A DNA stretch of 64,000 bases from JAVDCA01 sp963819385 (lineage in GTDB: Bacteria; Pseudomonadota; Alphaproteobacteria; Rhizobiales; Xanthobacteraceae): positions 806,001 to 870,000 of the forward strand of contig CAWFVV010000002.1 in assembly GCA_963819385.1 (NCBI GenBank). Reading direction: 5' to 3'. The notes under the pieces are model-generated. The model was not told where the DNA came from. It did not search any database and saw only the letters and a list, made by a program, of their open reading frames with translations. A program made the position numbers and the translations under genes. Numbering within the stretch: position 1 is the stretch's first letter; the number at the start of each line of letters is the position of its first letter. Shown here one piece after another: positions 1 to 7,599 of the stretch.

Positions 1-138
1 GCGCAATCGAACGGCGTGCTCTGCCCGCCGGCCGGCGTCGATCCGGACATGCGGGTTCCGCCGCCGCAGGGCGGCGCCCTCAGGGTGCTGCCTCCGCCCG
101 GAACGCCGGGCGGAGACCAGAGCAAAGTGCCGAAGTAG
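1..138 (+). CDS. C-terminal end of an unidentified protein (partial)
   Basis: The window opens inside a reading frame that runs from base 1 to a TAG stop at 136-138. The 45 visible residues are rich in Pro and Gly and end in SKVPK. No domain can be recognised. The frame is open across the whole visible stretch and its composition matches coding DNA here, but only the tail is present, so the product cannot be named. Confidence 0.5.
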   Translation, partial: AQSNGVLCPPAGVDPDMRVPPPQGGALRVLPPPGTPGGDQSKVPK

Positions 139-141
139 CGG

Positions 142-648
142 TCAGCTCGCCGCCCGCAGATTGACAGCGCTCTCCGCCATCTGGGTGAGCTTCTTATCGG
201 CCGCCTTTTCCTCGTCGAGGGTGCGCTGCAGGATGCTCGCGCAATCGGCGCGGTCGAGTTGCTTCGCCCACGCGATCAGCGAGCCGTAGCGGGTGATCTC
301 GTAATGCTCGACCGCCTGGGCGGCGGCGATGAGCGCGGCGTCCATCACCCGTTTATCGGCGACCTCGCCCGCAACCTCGTCGGCCTCCTCGATGATGCCG
401 TCGATCGCCGGACAGTCGATGCCCTTGATGTCGACGCCGTGCATGCGAAAGACTTCCTCGAGGCGAGCCACGTGGTTCTTCGTCTCGTCGAGATGGGTCT
501 TGAAGCCGCGCTTGAGGCCGGGGTCGCCTGCCTTCTCGATCATGTCGGGCAGCGTTCGCACGATCTGGCTCTCGGCGTAATAGACGTCGCGCAGCGTGTG
601 CACGAAGAGATCGTTCAGCGTCTTGATGTCCTTGGAAAACACGCCCAT
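142..648 (-). CDS. Ferritin-like DUF892 (YciE/YciF family) protein
   Basis: The product is a 168-residue, all-helical protein of the DUF892 family, which has a ferritin-like four-helix fold and is usually stress-induced. Its biochemical role is not firmly known. It starts MGVFSKDIKTLNDLF and contains the family features LRDVYYAESQI near the N-terminus, HLDETKNHVARLEEVF in the middle and EHYEITRYGSL later, with Glu and His residues in ferritin-like positions. The ATG at 648 is chosen because AAAGGA lies nine bases upstream; longer in-frame starts would add an Arg-rich tail absent from the family. A GGAAC motif and a GGTT box lie upstream, resembling the general stress EcfG promoter. Confidence 0.88.
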   Translation of the reverse strand: MGVFSKDIKTLNDLFVHTLRDVYYAESQIVRTLPDMIEKAGDPGLKRGFKTHLDETKNHVARLEEVFRMHGVDIKGIDCPAIDGIIEEADEVAGEVADKRVMDAALIAAAQAVEHYEITRYGSLIAWAKQLDRADCASILQRTLDEEKAADKKLTQMAESAVNLRAAS

Positions 649-706
649 GAGCACATGTCCTTTTTCGGTTGTCGCTTCGTCCGTCGTTGTCCCATTGTCC
701 CCGGAC

Positions 707-732
707 AACCCGCCGAACCTCGGTTGCGTTCC
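707..732 (-). promoter_or_regulatory. Possible EcfG-type general stress promoter for the DUF892 gene
   Basis: On the minus strand GGAAC (732-728) is followed after 17 bases by GGTT (710-707). The alphaproteobacterial EcfG consensus is GGAAC-N16/17-CGTT, so this is one mismatch away in the -10 box. It lies about 60 bases upstream of the DUF892 start. Genes of this family are common members of the general stress regulon, which makes the match plausible, but a nine-base pattern in GC-rich DNA is weak evidence on its own. Confidence 0.3.
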
Positions 733-857
733 GCGCGGCGCGCGCCGCCGCAACGCGCCGTAATTCGCTGTTGCCAGCGGTCGGCCCGGGCCGCTAAGGA
801 CATGACATCGTCCGCGTCGATCAAACCCTTTCCCCGTCGCTCAAACCATTTTCCCCA

Positions 858-1289
858 ATGCCAGCATCGAATTCCGCGCGCCGCGCCGCGCTTGCCGCCG
901 CTGCCGTCGTGGGCGGCGTCATGGCCGCGATGATCATCGACATCATGCTGGCGCGACGCGGCATCGGGCTCGTCGGCGCATGGCAAGGCATCTTGCGCAG
1001 CGGCGGCACGCCGATGCATGCCGCGCTCGCCTGGTGGGCCATCACGGGCGGGGCCTTCGTCTCCGGCTTCATCACCGCGATGGTGGCTTCGCGGCTCTCC
1101 TGGCTCTATTTGCGCTCGCTGCGCTGGCTCGCGGTGTGCGCGCTCACGATCGGCCTTGCGGTGATCGGCGATCTCGCCCCACCGGCCGCGGCCGGCGCCG
1201 CGGATCATCAAGCCCTGGCGACGCTCGCGGCGCTCGCCGTCGCCATGGTGATGGCAGGCTTCGGTGCATTCTTCGCCGTGCGGCACTAG
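858..1289 (+). CDS. Small polytopic membrane protein, unknown function
   Basis: A 143-residue hydrophobic protein with about four membrane segments: one near residues 10-30, one around residues 52-78 containing AWWAITGGAFVSGFITAMVA, one near 88-105 and one near 118-138. A short basic N-terminus (NSARRA) precedes the first segment. It stands alone between the DUF892 gene, which is divergently oriented, and a long non-coding stretch. No ribosome binding site stands out upstream. The family was not recognised and no function is proposed. Confidence 0.7.
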   Translation: MPASNSARRAALAAAAVVGGVMAAMIIDIMLARRGIGLVGAWQGILRSGGTPMHAALAWWAITGGAFVSGFITAMVASRLSWLYLRSLRWLAVCALTIGLAVIGDLAPPAAAGAADHQALATLAALAVAMVMAGFGAFFAVRH

Positions 1290-1292
1290 CCA

Positions 1293-1341
1293 ACGCATAT
1301 CCCGGCGCAGTGGACGCCGGCGCGCCGACAAGTATAGGCGC
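1293..1341. repeat. Degenerate copy of the GCGCATATCC palindromic element
   Basis: The sequence opens with ACGCATATCCCGGCG and closes with GCGCCGACAAGTATAGGCGC. These are the two arms of the palindrome seen intact at 54645-54717 and 44683-44755, with a shortened centre and several changes. It begins right after the stop of the membrane protein gene. I read it as a decayed copy of the same repeat family. Confidence 0.55.
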
Positions 1342-1569
1342 AAATCCAAAGCCCGAACCGCACACACCTCGTGAACCGTCTGGCCGCGCCATGCGACCAA
1401 ACGGCATGGCATGTTGTCAGTACAGGCCCGCCGCGGTCCGCAAGCCAGGCGTTACGACAATTGCCGCCCTCGCCCCCAGGCCGGCGGCGTTGCGGCCAGC
1501 TTGCGGCCCGGCACGTCCACCCGCCTGATTGACCCTGATCGGGTTCTCGGCACCGGGGCACACAAAGCA

Positions 1570-1597
1570 AAAGAGCCGGCCTTTCGGCCGGCTCTTT
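1570..1597. terminator. Strong intrinsic hairpin, terminator-like
   Basis: A perfect 12-bp stem (AAAGAGCCGGCC paired with GGCCGGCTCTTT) closes a four-base TTTC loop. The stem ends in AAA on one side and TTT on the other, so it could terminate transcription from either direction. It lies about 280 bases downstream of the small membrane protein gene. Confidence 0.6.
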
Positions 1598-1843
1598 CGG
1601 TGGCGCGATGTCTCAAGCGCCATTTACCCCCCCGCCCAATTGTCTCGCGCGACCCTCTGGCACTCCCCCATGCAGCGCGCCCAGGCCGCTCGCGCGACAG
1701 GGGGCATGTTGGGACGAGCGCGGCCCACTCGTCGAGTTTTTCCGACAGGCCCGGCCGCAGGTTTCTCGCAGGTGCAGCCGAAATGTCACACTTTGCGAAA
1801 TATCGAGCGCGCGCGCCGGGATTGCGCCCCTCCACAATGCAGC

Positions 1844-1866
1844 AAAGCCGACCCGAGGCCGGCTTT
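1844..1866. terminator. Terminator-like hairpin downstream of the minus-strand gene
   Basis: AAAGCCG (1844-1850) pairs with CGGCTTT (1860-1866) around a loop that can pair further as CC/GG. It lies about 40 bases beyond the stop of the secreted-protein gene at 1904, so termination of that transcript is the likely role. Confidence 0.5.
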
Positions 1867-1903
1867 GTATGATTCCGCACAATGAGGTTCCGCGCGCGGC
1901 GGA

Positions 1904-2335
1904 TCAGTGCCGATGGTGATGATGATGGCGGCGCAACGCCACCTGCATGGGAACCGAATTGCGCTCCGGATGCGCGTCGAAATAGGCGTTCATCACCCAG
2001 CCGCCGACGAACGGAACCACGCAGTCGGCCATCATCACGTGCACCTCGCGCCGCGTGAGCTCGCGCTGGACCACCGCGCCGCTCACGATCGGCGCCAACG
2101 CCATGCAGCCGACCGTCGTGAGCCCGAGCGCGCCGAGCTTGGTGATGCGATGCCCGCCGCCGCCCTGATTGCGGAGCGCGAAATAGGCGCCGGTCATTCC
2201 CACGCCGACCGCGACGTTCGGCGCGATCAGCTGCTTATCGCCGCGAATCAGCTGGAAGTCGCCGGCGCGCGCCCCCGGCGCCAACAGCAACACGAGCGCC
2301 GCAGCGAATGCGACGACAGACAGCGATTTTTTCAT
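1904..2335 (-). CDS. Exported small protein with His-rich C-terminus
   Basis: The 143-residue product begins MKKSLSVVAFAAALVLLLAP, a classic Sec signal peptide with cleavage likely after ARA. The mature part has two moderately hydrophobic, Gly-rich segments (NVAVGVGMTGAYFAL and a later GLTTVGCMALAPIVSG) and ends in a run of His residues (RRHHHHHRH) that could bind metal. The start was set at the signal peptide; the longer frame adds 18 residues without leader character. Function is unknown. Confidence 0.7.
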   Translation of the reverse strand: MKKSLSVVAFAAALVLLLAPGARAGDFQLIRGDKQLIAPNVAVGVGMTGAYFALRNQGGGGHRITKLGALGLTTVGCMALAPIVSGAVVQRELTRREVHVMMADCVVPFVGGWVMNAYFDAHPERNSVPMQVALRRHHHHHRH

Positions 2336-2370
2336 TATTGAAGCCCCGAGAGATTTCCGATGAGTTGACG

Positions 2371-2388
2371 TGCCGACGCACGTCGGCA
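2371..2388. promoter_or_regulatory. 18-bp palindrome, possible operator
   Basis: TGCCGACG and CGTCGGCA form a perfect inverted repeat separated by CA. It lies between the divergent exported-protein gene (minus) and the amidase-like gene (plus), about 35 bases from the former's start, a typical place for a regulator site. No regulator gene is adjacent, so the role is inferred only from position and symmetry. Confidence 0.35.
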
Positions 2389-2432
2389 TGTAAATTCATC
2401 GGACGCCGAGACAAGTCGAGTCCTGTCGCACC

Positions 2433-3506
2433 ATGGTCGACGAATTTTCGGTCACTGATTCCCAAATGTCACACTCGTCGCCGCGGCGGCGCGACACCGC
2501 GGCCGTGCGCGGAACTCGCGCTGCGACAACATGCCTGCCATGTCAGCACCCCTGCCGAAAATTTCACCGGGCCGCGATCGGATTGATCGCCTGCGCGCTC
2601 GCCGCAAGCGTATTCGTCGCGGCGCCTCGCGTGGCCGCCGCGCAACCGCTCGTCACCGCCACGCAGGTGATCGCTCAAGCGCGCGCGAGCGGCGTCGACG
2701 TTCCTCGCGTCGAGCTCGCGGCGCGGCTCGCCGCCGCCGGCCTTACGGCAAGCGACGAATTCAAATCGATGCGGCAGCAGGCGGCGCGCGAGCTTGCCGG
2801 GCGGCCGGACGACGTCGGAACCGTCACGGCCGCCGAGCTCGCGGCGGCGGATCAGGCGATCGCGCGCGACGAGGCGCAACTCGGCGGCGCCGCGCCGCCG
2901 ACATTCTGTGCGCTGGCGCATGCATCCGGCCGTCCGCAGATTCCCGGCCTGCGCATCGTCTATCTCCATCCGCTCGGAAACCCGGCCGCGGCCAATCGCT
3001 GGCGCAACATCCTCGCGCACCAGACCGAGGGCGCGCCCGGATCCGCCAAGGCGCTCGCGCTCGCCCAGTTCGCCAATCCGACCCGGCGCGGCGTGACGAT
3101 CTGGGTGGAGACCGACGGCACGGTCTATTGGTCGACCGCCGAGAACGCGATCCCGACCCACGGCGACGGCGCCAACCGCAACGACAACAAATACGTCGAC
3201 AACGGCCCGACCTACCACGCCGTGGTGAAGACCAACACGATCGGCATCGAGTTCAACGGCAATTTTCCCGACGTCGCGAAGCCGCCTACGCCTGAGCAGG
3301 TGAAGACCTGGCTCGTCCTCGTGCGCTTCCTGCAGGAACGCTACGGCATTCCGGCAGAACGCATCTACGCGCACAACTGGATCGACTTCAAAGACGCGCG
3401 CTATTGCGAGGGCTGCGCGCTGGCGACGATGGCGCGCCAGCAGGCCTATGTGCCGAATAAAGATTGCGTCATCATCGCGCCGCCACGCAACGGCGAGACC
3501 CGGTGA
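2433..3506 (+). CDS. Exported N-acetylmuramoyl-L-alanine amidase-like protein
   Basis: The C-terminal 200 residues resemble the Amidase_2/PGRP fold that cleaves the bond between muramic acid and the peptide stem. There is a His in LAHQTEG, the pair YHAVVKTNTIGIEFNGNF typical of the family core, and a later His and Cys in AHNWID and YCEGC that could complete a zinc site. A hydrophobic leader (AAIGLIACALAASVFVAA, then AAAQP) indicates export. The first 45 residues before it are unusually long and Cys-rich, so the real start is probably downstream, possibly the GTG at 2505. The middle region (residues 75-160) is not recognised. Confidence 0.68.
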   Translation: MVDEFSVTDSQMSHSSPRRRDTAAVRGTRAATTCLPCQHPCRKFHRAAIGLIACALAASVFVAAPRVAAAQPLVTATQVIAQARASGVDVPRVELAARLAAAGLTASDEFKSMRQQAARELAGRPDDVGTVTAAELAAADQAIARDEAQLGGAAPPTFCALAHASGRPQIPGLRIVYLHPLGNPAAANRWRNILAHQTEGAPGSAKALALAQFANPTRRGVTIWVETDGTVYWSTAENAIPTHGDGANRNDNKYVDNGPTYHAVVKTNTIGIEFNGNFPDVAKPPTPEQVKTWLVLVRFLQERYGIPAERIYAHNWIDFKDARYCEGCALATMARQQAYVPNKDCVIIAPPRNGETR

Positions 3507-3537
3507 CAACGCGGGAGCATATCGGCGATGCCACGGC

Positions 3538-4713
3538 TTACCGCACCAGCTCCCGCATCGCCCGATCCAACCCCTCCAGCGTCAGCGGATACATCCGCCC
3601 GCCCATGAGCTGGCGCATGGCGCGGATCGACTGGGTGTAGTCCCACTGGCTCTCCGGCGTCGGGTTGAGCCACACGCAGGCCGGATAGGTGCGCGTCACC
3701 CGCGCCATCCAAACCTCGCCCGCCTCCGGGTTCATGTGCTCGACCGAGCCGCCAGGCATCGCGATCTCGTAGAGGCTCATCGCGGCGTCGCCGACGAAGA
3801 TCACCTTGTAGTCGTGCGGATAGGTGTGCAGCACGTCCCAGGTCGGCGTCGTGTGATCGTAGCGCCGGCGGTTCTCCTTCCACACGCGCTCGTAGAGGCA
3901 GTTGTGGAAGTAGAAATGCTCCATGTGCTTGAACTCGGTGCGCGCGGCGGAAAACAGCTCCTCGGTGGCCTTGATGTGCCAGTCCATCGAACCGCCGACG
4001 TCGAAGAACAGCAGCACCTTGACGGCGTTGTGCCGCTCGGGCCGCATCTGGATGTCGAGATAGCCCTTGTGCGCGGTCTCCTTGATGGTGTGGTCGAGGT
4101 CGAGCTCGTCGGGCGCGCCGGTGCGCGCGAACTTGCGCAGGCGGCGCAGCGCGATCTTGATGTTGCGGGTACCGAGCTCGACCTCGTCGTCGAGATCCTT
4201 GAACTCGCGCCGGTCCCACACTTTCACGGCGCGGAAGTTTCGGTTCTGGTCCTGCCCGATGCGTATGCCTTCCGGGTTGTAGCCGTAGGCGCCGAACGGC
4301 GAGGTGCCGGCGGTGCCGATCCACTTCTTGCCGCCCTGGTGGCGGCCCTTCTGCTCGGCCAAACGCTCGCGCAGCGTTTCGAGCAGCTTGTCGAGGCCGC
4401 CCATCGCCTCGATCTGCTTCTTCTCTTCCTCGGTCAGGTATTTTTCCGTGAGCTTCTTGAGCCAGTCGGCGGGGATCTCCGCCGTGATCGCGTCGGCCAT
4501 CAGGTCGAGGCCCTGGAAGACCTTGCCGAACACGCGATCGAACTTGTCGAGATTGCGCTCGTCCTTCACCAGCGCGGCTCGCGACAGATAGTAGAAATCC
4601 TCGACGCGGCGCGACGCGAGGTCGGCCTGCATGGCCTCCATCAGCGTGAGGTACTCGCGCAAGGTCACCGGCAGGCCGGCGGATTTGAGCTCGTGAAAGA
4701 AGGTGACGAACAT
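3538..4713 (-). CDS. CoxE-like VWA domain protein
   Basis: The 391-residue product starts MFVTFFHELKSAGLPVTLRE, the usual opening of CoxE-like proteins with a von Willebrand A domain. The metal site reads FFDVGGSMDWHIK, a DxGxS variant of the MIDAS motif, and the domain ends with VFVGDAAMS and WDYTQSIRAM. Such proteins are typical partners of MoxR AAA+ ATPases. The MoxR operon lies 1 kb away on the same strand, so a joint role in protein or cofactor maturation is an inference from context. The ATG at 4713 is preceded by GGACC; a longer start adds only seven residues. Confidence 0.88.
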   Translation of the reverse strand: MFVTFFHELKSAGLPVTLREYLTLMEAMQADLASRRVEDFYYLSRAALVKDERNLDKFDRVFGKVFQGLDLMADAITAEIPADWLKKLTEKYLTEEEKKQIEAMGGLDKLLETLRERLAEQKGRHQGGKKWIGTAGTSPFGAYGYNPEGIRIGQDQNRNFRAVKVWDRREFKDLDDEVELGTRNIKIALRRLRKFARTGAPDELDLDHTIKETAHKGYLDIQMRPERHNAVKVLLFFDVGGSMDWHIKATEELFSAARTEFKHMEHFYFHNCLYERVWKENRRRYDHTTPTWDVLHTYPHDYKVIFVGDAAMSLYEIAMPGGSVEHMNPEAGEVWMARVTRTYPACVWLNPTPESQWDYTQSIRAMRQLMGGRMYPLTLEGLDRAMRELVR

Positions 4714-4854
4714 CGCCGAGGTCCGTTGGCACAACCGATGCTACATCATCTCGCCCGCGGTGTCGCTTGCGCGCGCGAGATCGTGCGCAAGATTGACAAG
4801 GCGGCGGACGCAAGGTTCACTTGGCGCGATTTCAGCCGTAACGGGGGGATACCG

Positions 4855-5619
4855 ATGTCTGTTCAATCGAGCGGCGGCGGCGATTTTCGCGTTGGCGACG
4901 TGCTCAGTCGCGCCTGGACGATCCTGACCAACAATCTCCTGTTCTTCATCGGCACGAGCGCGCTGGTCTACGTCATCATGGTCGTCACGTTGGTCGTCCT
5001 CGTACTCTTGGCCATTGCGGGGGGAGGGTTTTCGAGGGGGGGTGGCGTCGGGGCGCTGTTCGTCATTCTCATGATCATCGGCGTTCTCGCCGTGATCGTC
5101 GTCAACATGATCGGTCAGGCGACAATGCTGTTCGGCGCTTTCCAATACCTGCGCGGGGCTCCGGTGCGGTTCGGTGAGTCGCTGTCGCGCGCGATGTCCC
5201 GGATCGGCCCGCTGATCGGCGTGACCCTCCTGACGGCGATCTGCCTGATGTTCGCCTTCCTCGCGCTGATCGTGCCGGCAATTATCCTGTTCTGCATGTG
5301 GGCCGTGGTCGTTCCAGTCTGCCTCGTCGAGGGTTCGGGGCCGACGGCCAGCATGTCGCGTAGCGCGGCCCTGACCAAGGGTCATCGCTGGAAGATCTTC
5401 GGTATCTTCCTGATTCTGGAAGTCATGAACGTGATCGGCACCCAGCTTCTCAAGCTGATACTCACGCCGGTGAGCAGCGTGCTCGCTTCGCTCGTCGTAT
5501 TGGTCGTGAGCGTGGTGCTGGGCGCCTACGCGCATTGCGTCGTGATCATGACCTATCACGACCTGCGGGTCGCCAAGGAAGGCATCGATACCACGCAGAT
5601 CGCGTCAATGTTCGACTGA
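4855..5619 (+). CDS. Glycerophosphodiesterase membrane-domain-like polytopic protein
   Basis: A 254-residue membrane protein with about six segments, preceded by a strong GGGGGGAT site. The N-terminus (DFRVGDVLSRAWTILTNNLLFFIG) and the pattern of TM pairs fit the family annotated as glycerophosphoryl diester phosphodiesterase membrane domain; the catalytic domain is not present. It lies between the VWA gene and the RDD gene but on the opposite strand. Its role is unknown. Being embedded in the MoxR/DUF58 locus suggests a link to it. Confidence 0.72.
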   Translation: MSVQSSGGGDFRVGDVLSRAWTILTNNLLFFIGTSALVYVIMVVTLVVLVLLAIAGGGFSRGGGVGALFVILMIIGVLAVIVVNMIGQATMLFGAFQYLRGAPVRFGESLSRAMSRIGPLIGVTLLTAICLMFAFLALIVPAIILFCMWAVVVPVCLVEGSGPTASMSRSAALTKGHRWKIFGIFLILEVMNVIGTQLLKLILTPVSSVLASLVVLVVSVVLGAYAHCVVIMTYHDLRVAKEGIDTTQIASMFD

Positions 5620-5650
5620 ACGCCGCGATCCTGTCGGCGCGGTCCCGGCA

Positions 5651-6547
5651 CTATTCGCGCCTGCCGGCCGCCTCGAACTTGTCGGCGCGCGGACGGCCGA
5701 ACAGCTGCTCGCGCTCGAGATAGGCACGCTGCGCCGTATAGAAGTCGCGCAGGAACAGCGCCGTGTTTTCCGGCGCCAGCGGCTCCGACCAGTCGATCTT
5801 GCGGCAGATGCGCTCGCACACGTCGCTCAGGAGCACGCGCGTTTCTTTGTCGTCCGGCCGCCGCAGCAGATCTTCGAGGACCTGCAATTCGCGCTTGCCG
5901 TAGGCCATGAGCTGGTGGTCGGCGAACACGAAGCGCGCGCGCGCCTCGACGAGGTCTCCGAGCAGGCGCTGGCGCGGCACCGCGATCACCAGGGTTCCGG
6001 CGATCAGGTCGCCCGCCCGCATGCGGTCGCGGTTGAAGAACATGAGCGCGAGAAAGCACAGCACCCAACCGGACAGCAGCAACTGGCCCCAGTGCGCGCC
6101 CCCGCCGCCCGGCCCGGACAGAAGGATGCCGATAGGGACGAAAACTTCGAGCTCGCGCGTCAGGTTGCGGGCGATCACCGCCGTCGGCTGCAACGGACCG
6201 CCGCGGCGGTCGGTGACGCGGATGCCAACGGCGCGCTTGCCGAGCGTCGCGCCGCGCGCCGACAGCTCGAAATGGATGAAATAGAGATTGCGCAGCAGGA
6301 ACATGGTCAGATTCAGCACGCCGACGAGGACGACCCAGCTCAGGCCGTGCGCCGTGAAGTACGCGAGCACGAGCACGATCGCGACGCTCGCGCCGAACCA
6401 GATCAGGAGGTCGATCAAGAGCGCGATGATACGCTCGGTGAATTCGGCGAGCTCGACGGTAAGCGGAACGCCTTCCGGCGTGACGATCTCGCGCCGTTGG
6501 CGCCAGCTGCGGCGCAGCAATCGGTCGGCGACGTCGGTCGAAGTCAT
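5651..6547 (-). CDS. RDD family membrane protein
   Basis: Last gene of a six-gene operon. The 298-residue product has an RDD domain: FTERIIALLIDLLIWFGAS at about residues 32-50, then the second-segment signature GATLGKRAVGIRVTDRRGG, then a third TM segment and RMRAGDLIAGT. The last 100 residues are charged and presumably cytoplasmic. RDD proteins are membrane proteins, some linked to ion exchange, but their general function is not settled. The start overlaps the stop of the SpoIIM-like gene by four bases, pointing to translational coupling. Confidence 0.88.
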   Translation of the reverse strand: MTSTDVADRLLRRSWRQRREIVTPEGVPLTVELAEFTERIIALLIDLLIWFGASVAIVLVLAYFTAHGLSWVVLVGVLNLTMFLLRNLYFIHFELSARGATLGKRAVGIRVTDRRGGPLQPTAVIARNLTRELEVFVPIGILLSGPGGGGAHWGQLLLSGWVLCFLALMFFNRDRMRAGDLIAGTLVIAVPRQRLLGDLVEARARFVFADHQLMAYGKRELQVLEDLLRRPDDKETRVLLSDVCERICRKIDWSEPLAPENTALFLRDFYTAQRAYLEREQLFGRPRADKFEAAGRRE

Positions 6548-7599
6548 GCGGTCCGCGCCCCCGGCCGCACCAGACAGATGTAGGACAGCCAGCCCACCGC
6601 GGTCGCCGCCCCGATGACGAACCGCCAGGGCGTGCTGGCGACGAGCTGGCGGAACTCGCCCTCGAGGATCGCGGCGACGAACAGCATCATCACGGCGCCG
6701 ACCGCGATCTCGGCGGCGCGGCGGCCGTGCAGCGCGAGGCTGTCGACGCGCGAATAGCGGTCCGGAAACAGGATCTTCTCGGCGAGCACGAGCCCGCCCG
6801 CGCCGAACAGCACGACGGCGCTGAGCTCGGTGACGCCGTGGATCGCCAGCCAGCCGAGGAAGTCGACGGTGAGCCCGCGGTCGTAGTGCAGCGCCAGGAA
6901 CGCGCCGAGCGTCAGGCCCTGGTAGGCGAGCAGCAGCACCGTCGGCACCCCGGCGAACAGGCCGAGGCTGAACGCCATGATGCCGACGAGCGTGTTGTGG
7001 CTGAACAGGAAGTTTGACACGACGCCGAGCGAGACCGCCCATCCGGGCCACGGCGCGAAGATTTCCCCCTCGAGCAGCGACGCGCGGGTGCTCGCGACGC
7101 CGCGGCCGCCCGACAGCCACGACGGCACGAATGTCGTGAACCAGCTCTCGTCGCCGACCGTGAGCCAGAATCCCGCGATGGTGCCGATCGCAAGGGCGAG
7201 GAATGCGATTAGGACATGGCGGCGCGCCGAAATGACCGCGGCCGGAAATGCGTAGAGGAACTGGCGGCCCGCCTCCGCCAGGGTGACGCGCGGCGAGTAG
7301 ATCGCGAGGTAGGCGCGCAGCGACAGGCTCTCCAGATAGAGCAGCAGGTGGCGGTCGAGCGCGATCGAGCGCGCGACCGACAGCGAGGAGAGCGCCGATC
7401 GATAGAGCTGCGGCAGCCGCTGCAGGTCCGGCGGCGTGAGCGCCCGCACGCCGCGCCGCTCGACCACGCCGATCAGGTTCTCGAGGTCGAGCCAGCTCTG
7501 CTCGCGCGTGCGGCGGAACTCGGTGCTCTTGAGCGTGATCGCGGGGCGCTGCGTGGTCAGCCCGCCGACGGTGCGTTCGATCTCGGTTTCGATGCTCAC
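6544..7599 (-). CDS. Stage II sporulation protein M (SpoIIM) family membrane protein
   Basis: This 351-residue protein belongs to the SpoIIM-like family, named for a Bacillus engulfment protein but widespread in non-sporulating bacteria next to MoxR/DUF58 genes. It has a charged cytoplasmic N-terminus of about 120 residues containing LPQLYRSALSSLSVARS. Five or so TM segments follow, including FLFSHNTLVGIMAFSLGLFAG and the conserved FLGWLAIHGVTELSAVVLFGAGGL. It overlaps both neighbours by four bases. A sporulation role is not implied; no other sporulation gene is present. Confidence 0.88.
   Translation of the reverse strand: MSIETEIERTVGGLTTQRPAITLKSTEFRRTREQSWLDLENLIGVVERRGVRALTPPDLQRLPQLYRSALSSLSVARSIALDRHLLLYLESLSLRAYLAIYSPRVTLAEAGRQFLYAFPAAVISARRHVLIAFLALAIGTIAGFWLTVGDESWFTTFVPSWLSGGRGVASTRASLLEGEIFAPWPGWAVSLGVVSNFLFSHNTLVGIMAFSLGLFAGVPTVLLLAYQGLTLGAFLALHYDRGLTVDFLGWLAIHGVTELSAVVLFGAGGLVLAEKILFPDRYSRVDSLALHGRRAAEIAVGAVMMLFVAAILEGEFRQLVASTPWRFVIGAATAVGWLSYICLVRPGARTA

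Larger units (their letters stand above)
1342..1903. other. Non-coding stretch between genes
   Basis: About 560 bases hold no convincing gene. Open frames exist on both strands, but their translations are Arg/Pro/Ala-rich shadows without domain features. The stretch contains two hairpins that look like transcription terminators (1570-1597 and 1844-1866) and a tract AAATGTCACACT near 1780 that recurs near 2463 ahead of the amidase-like gene. Confidence 0.5.

Noticed and set aside
1411..1919. Several short open frames between 1.4 and 1.9 kb
   Set aside because: They overlap each other on both strands, contain the two terminator hairpins and have Arg/Pro-rich translations with no leader or motif.
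1777..2475. AAATGTCACACT occurring near 1780 and again near 2463 as a possible regulatory site
   Set aside because: Only two imperfectly placed copies were seen; one lies in a gene-free stretch and the other inside the uncertain 5' end of the amidase-like gene.
6544..7599. Evidence for sporulation because of a SpoIIM-family gene
   Set aside because: The family is widespread in non-sporulating bacteria next to MoxR/DUF58 genes, and no other sporulation gene is present.
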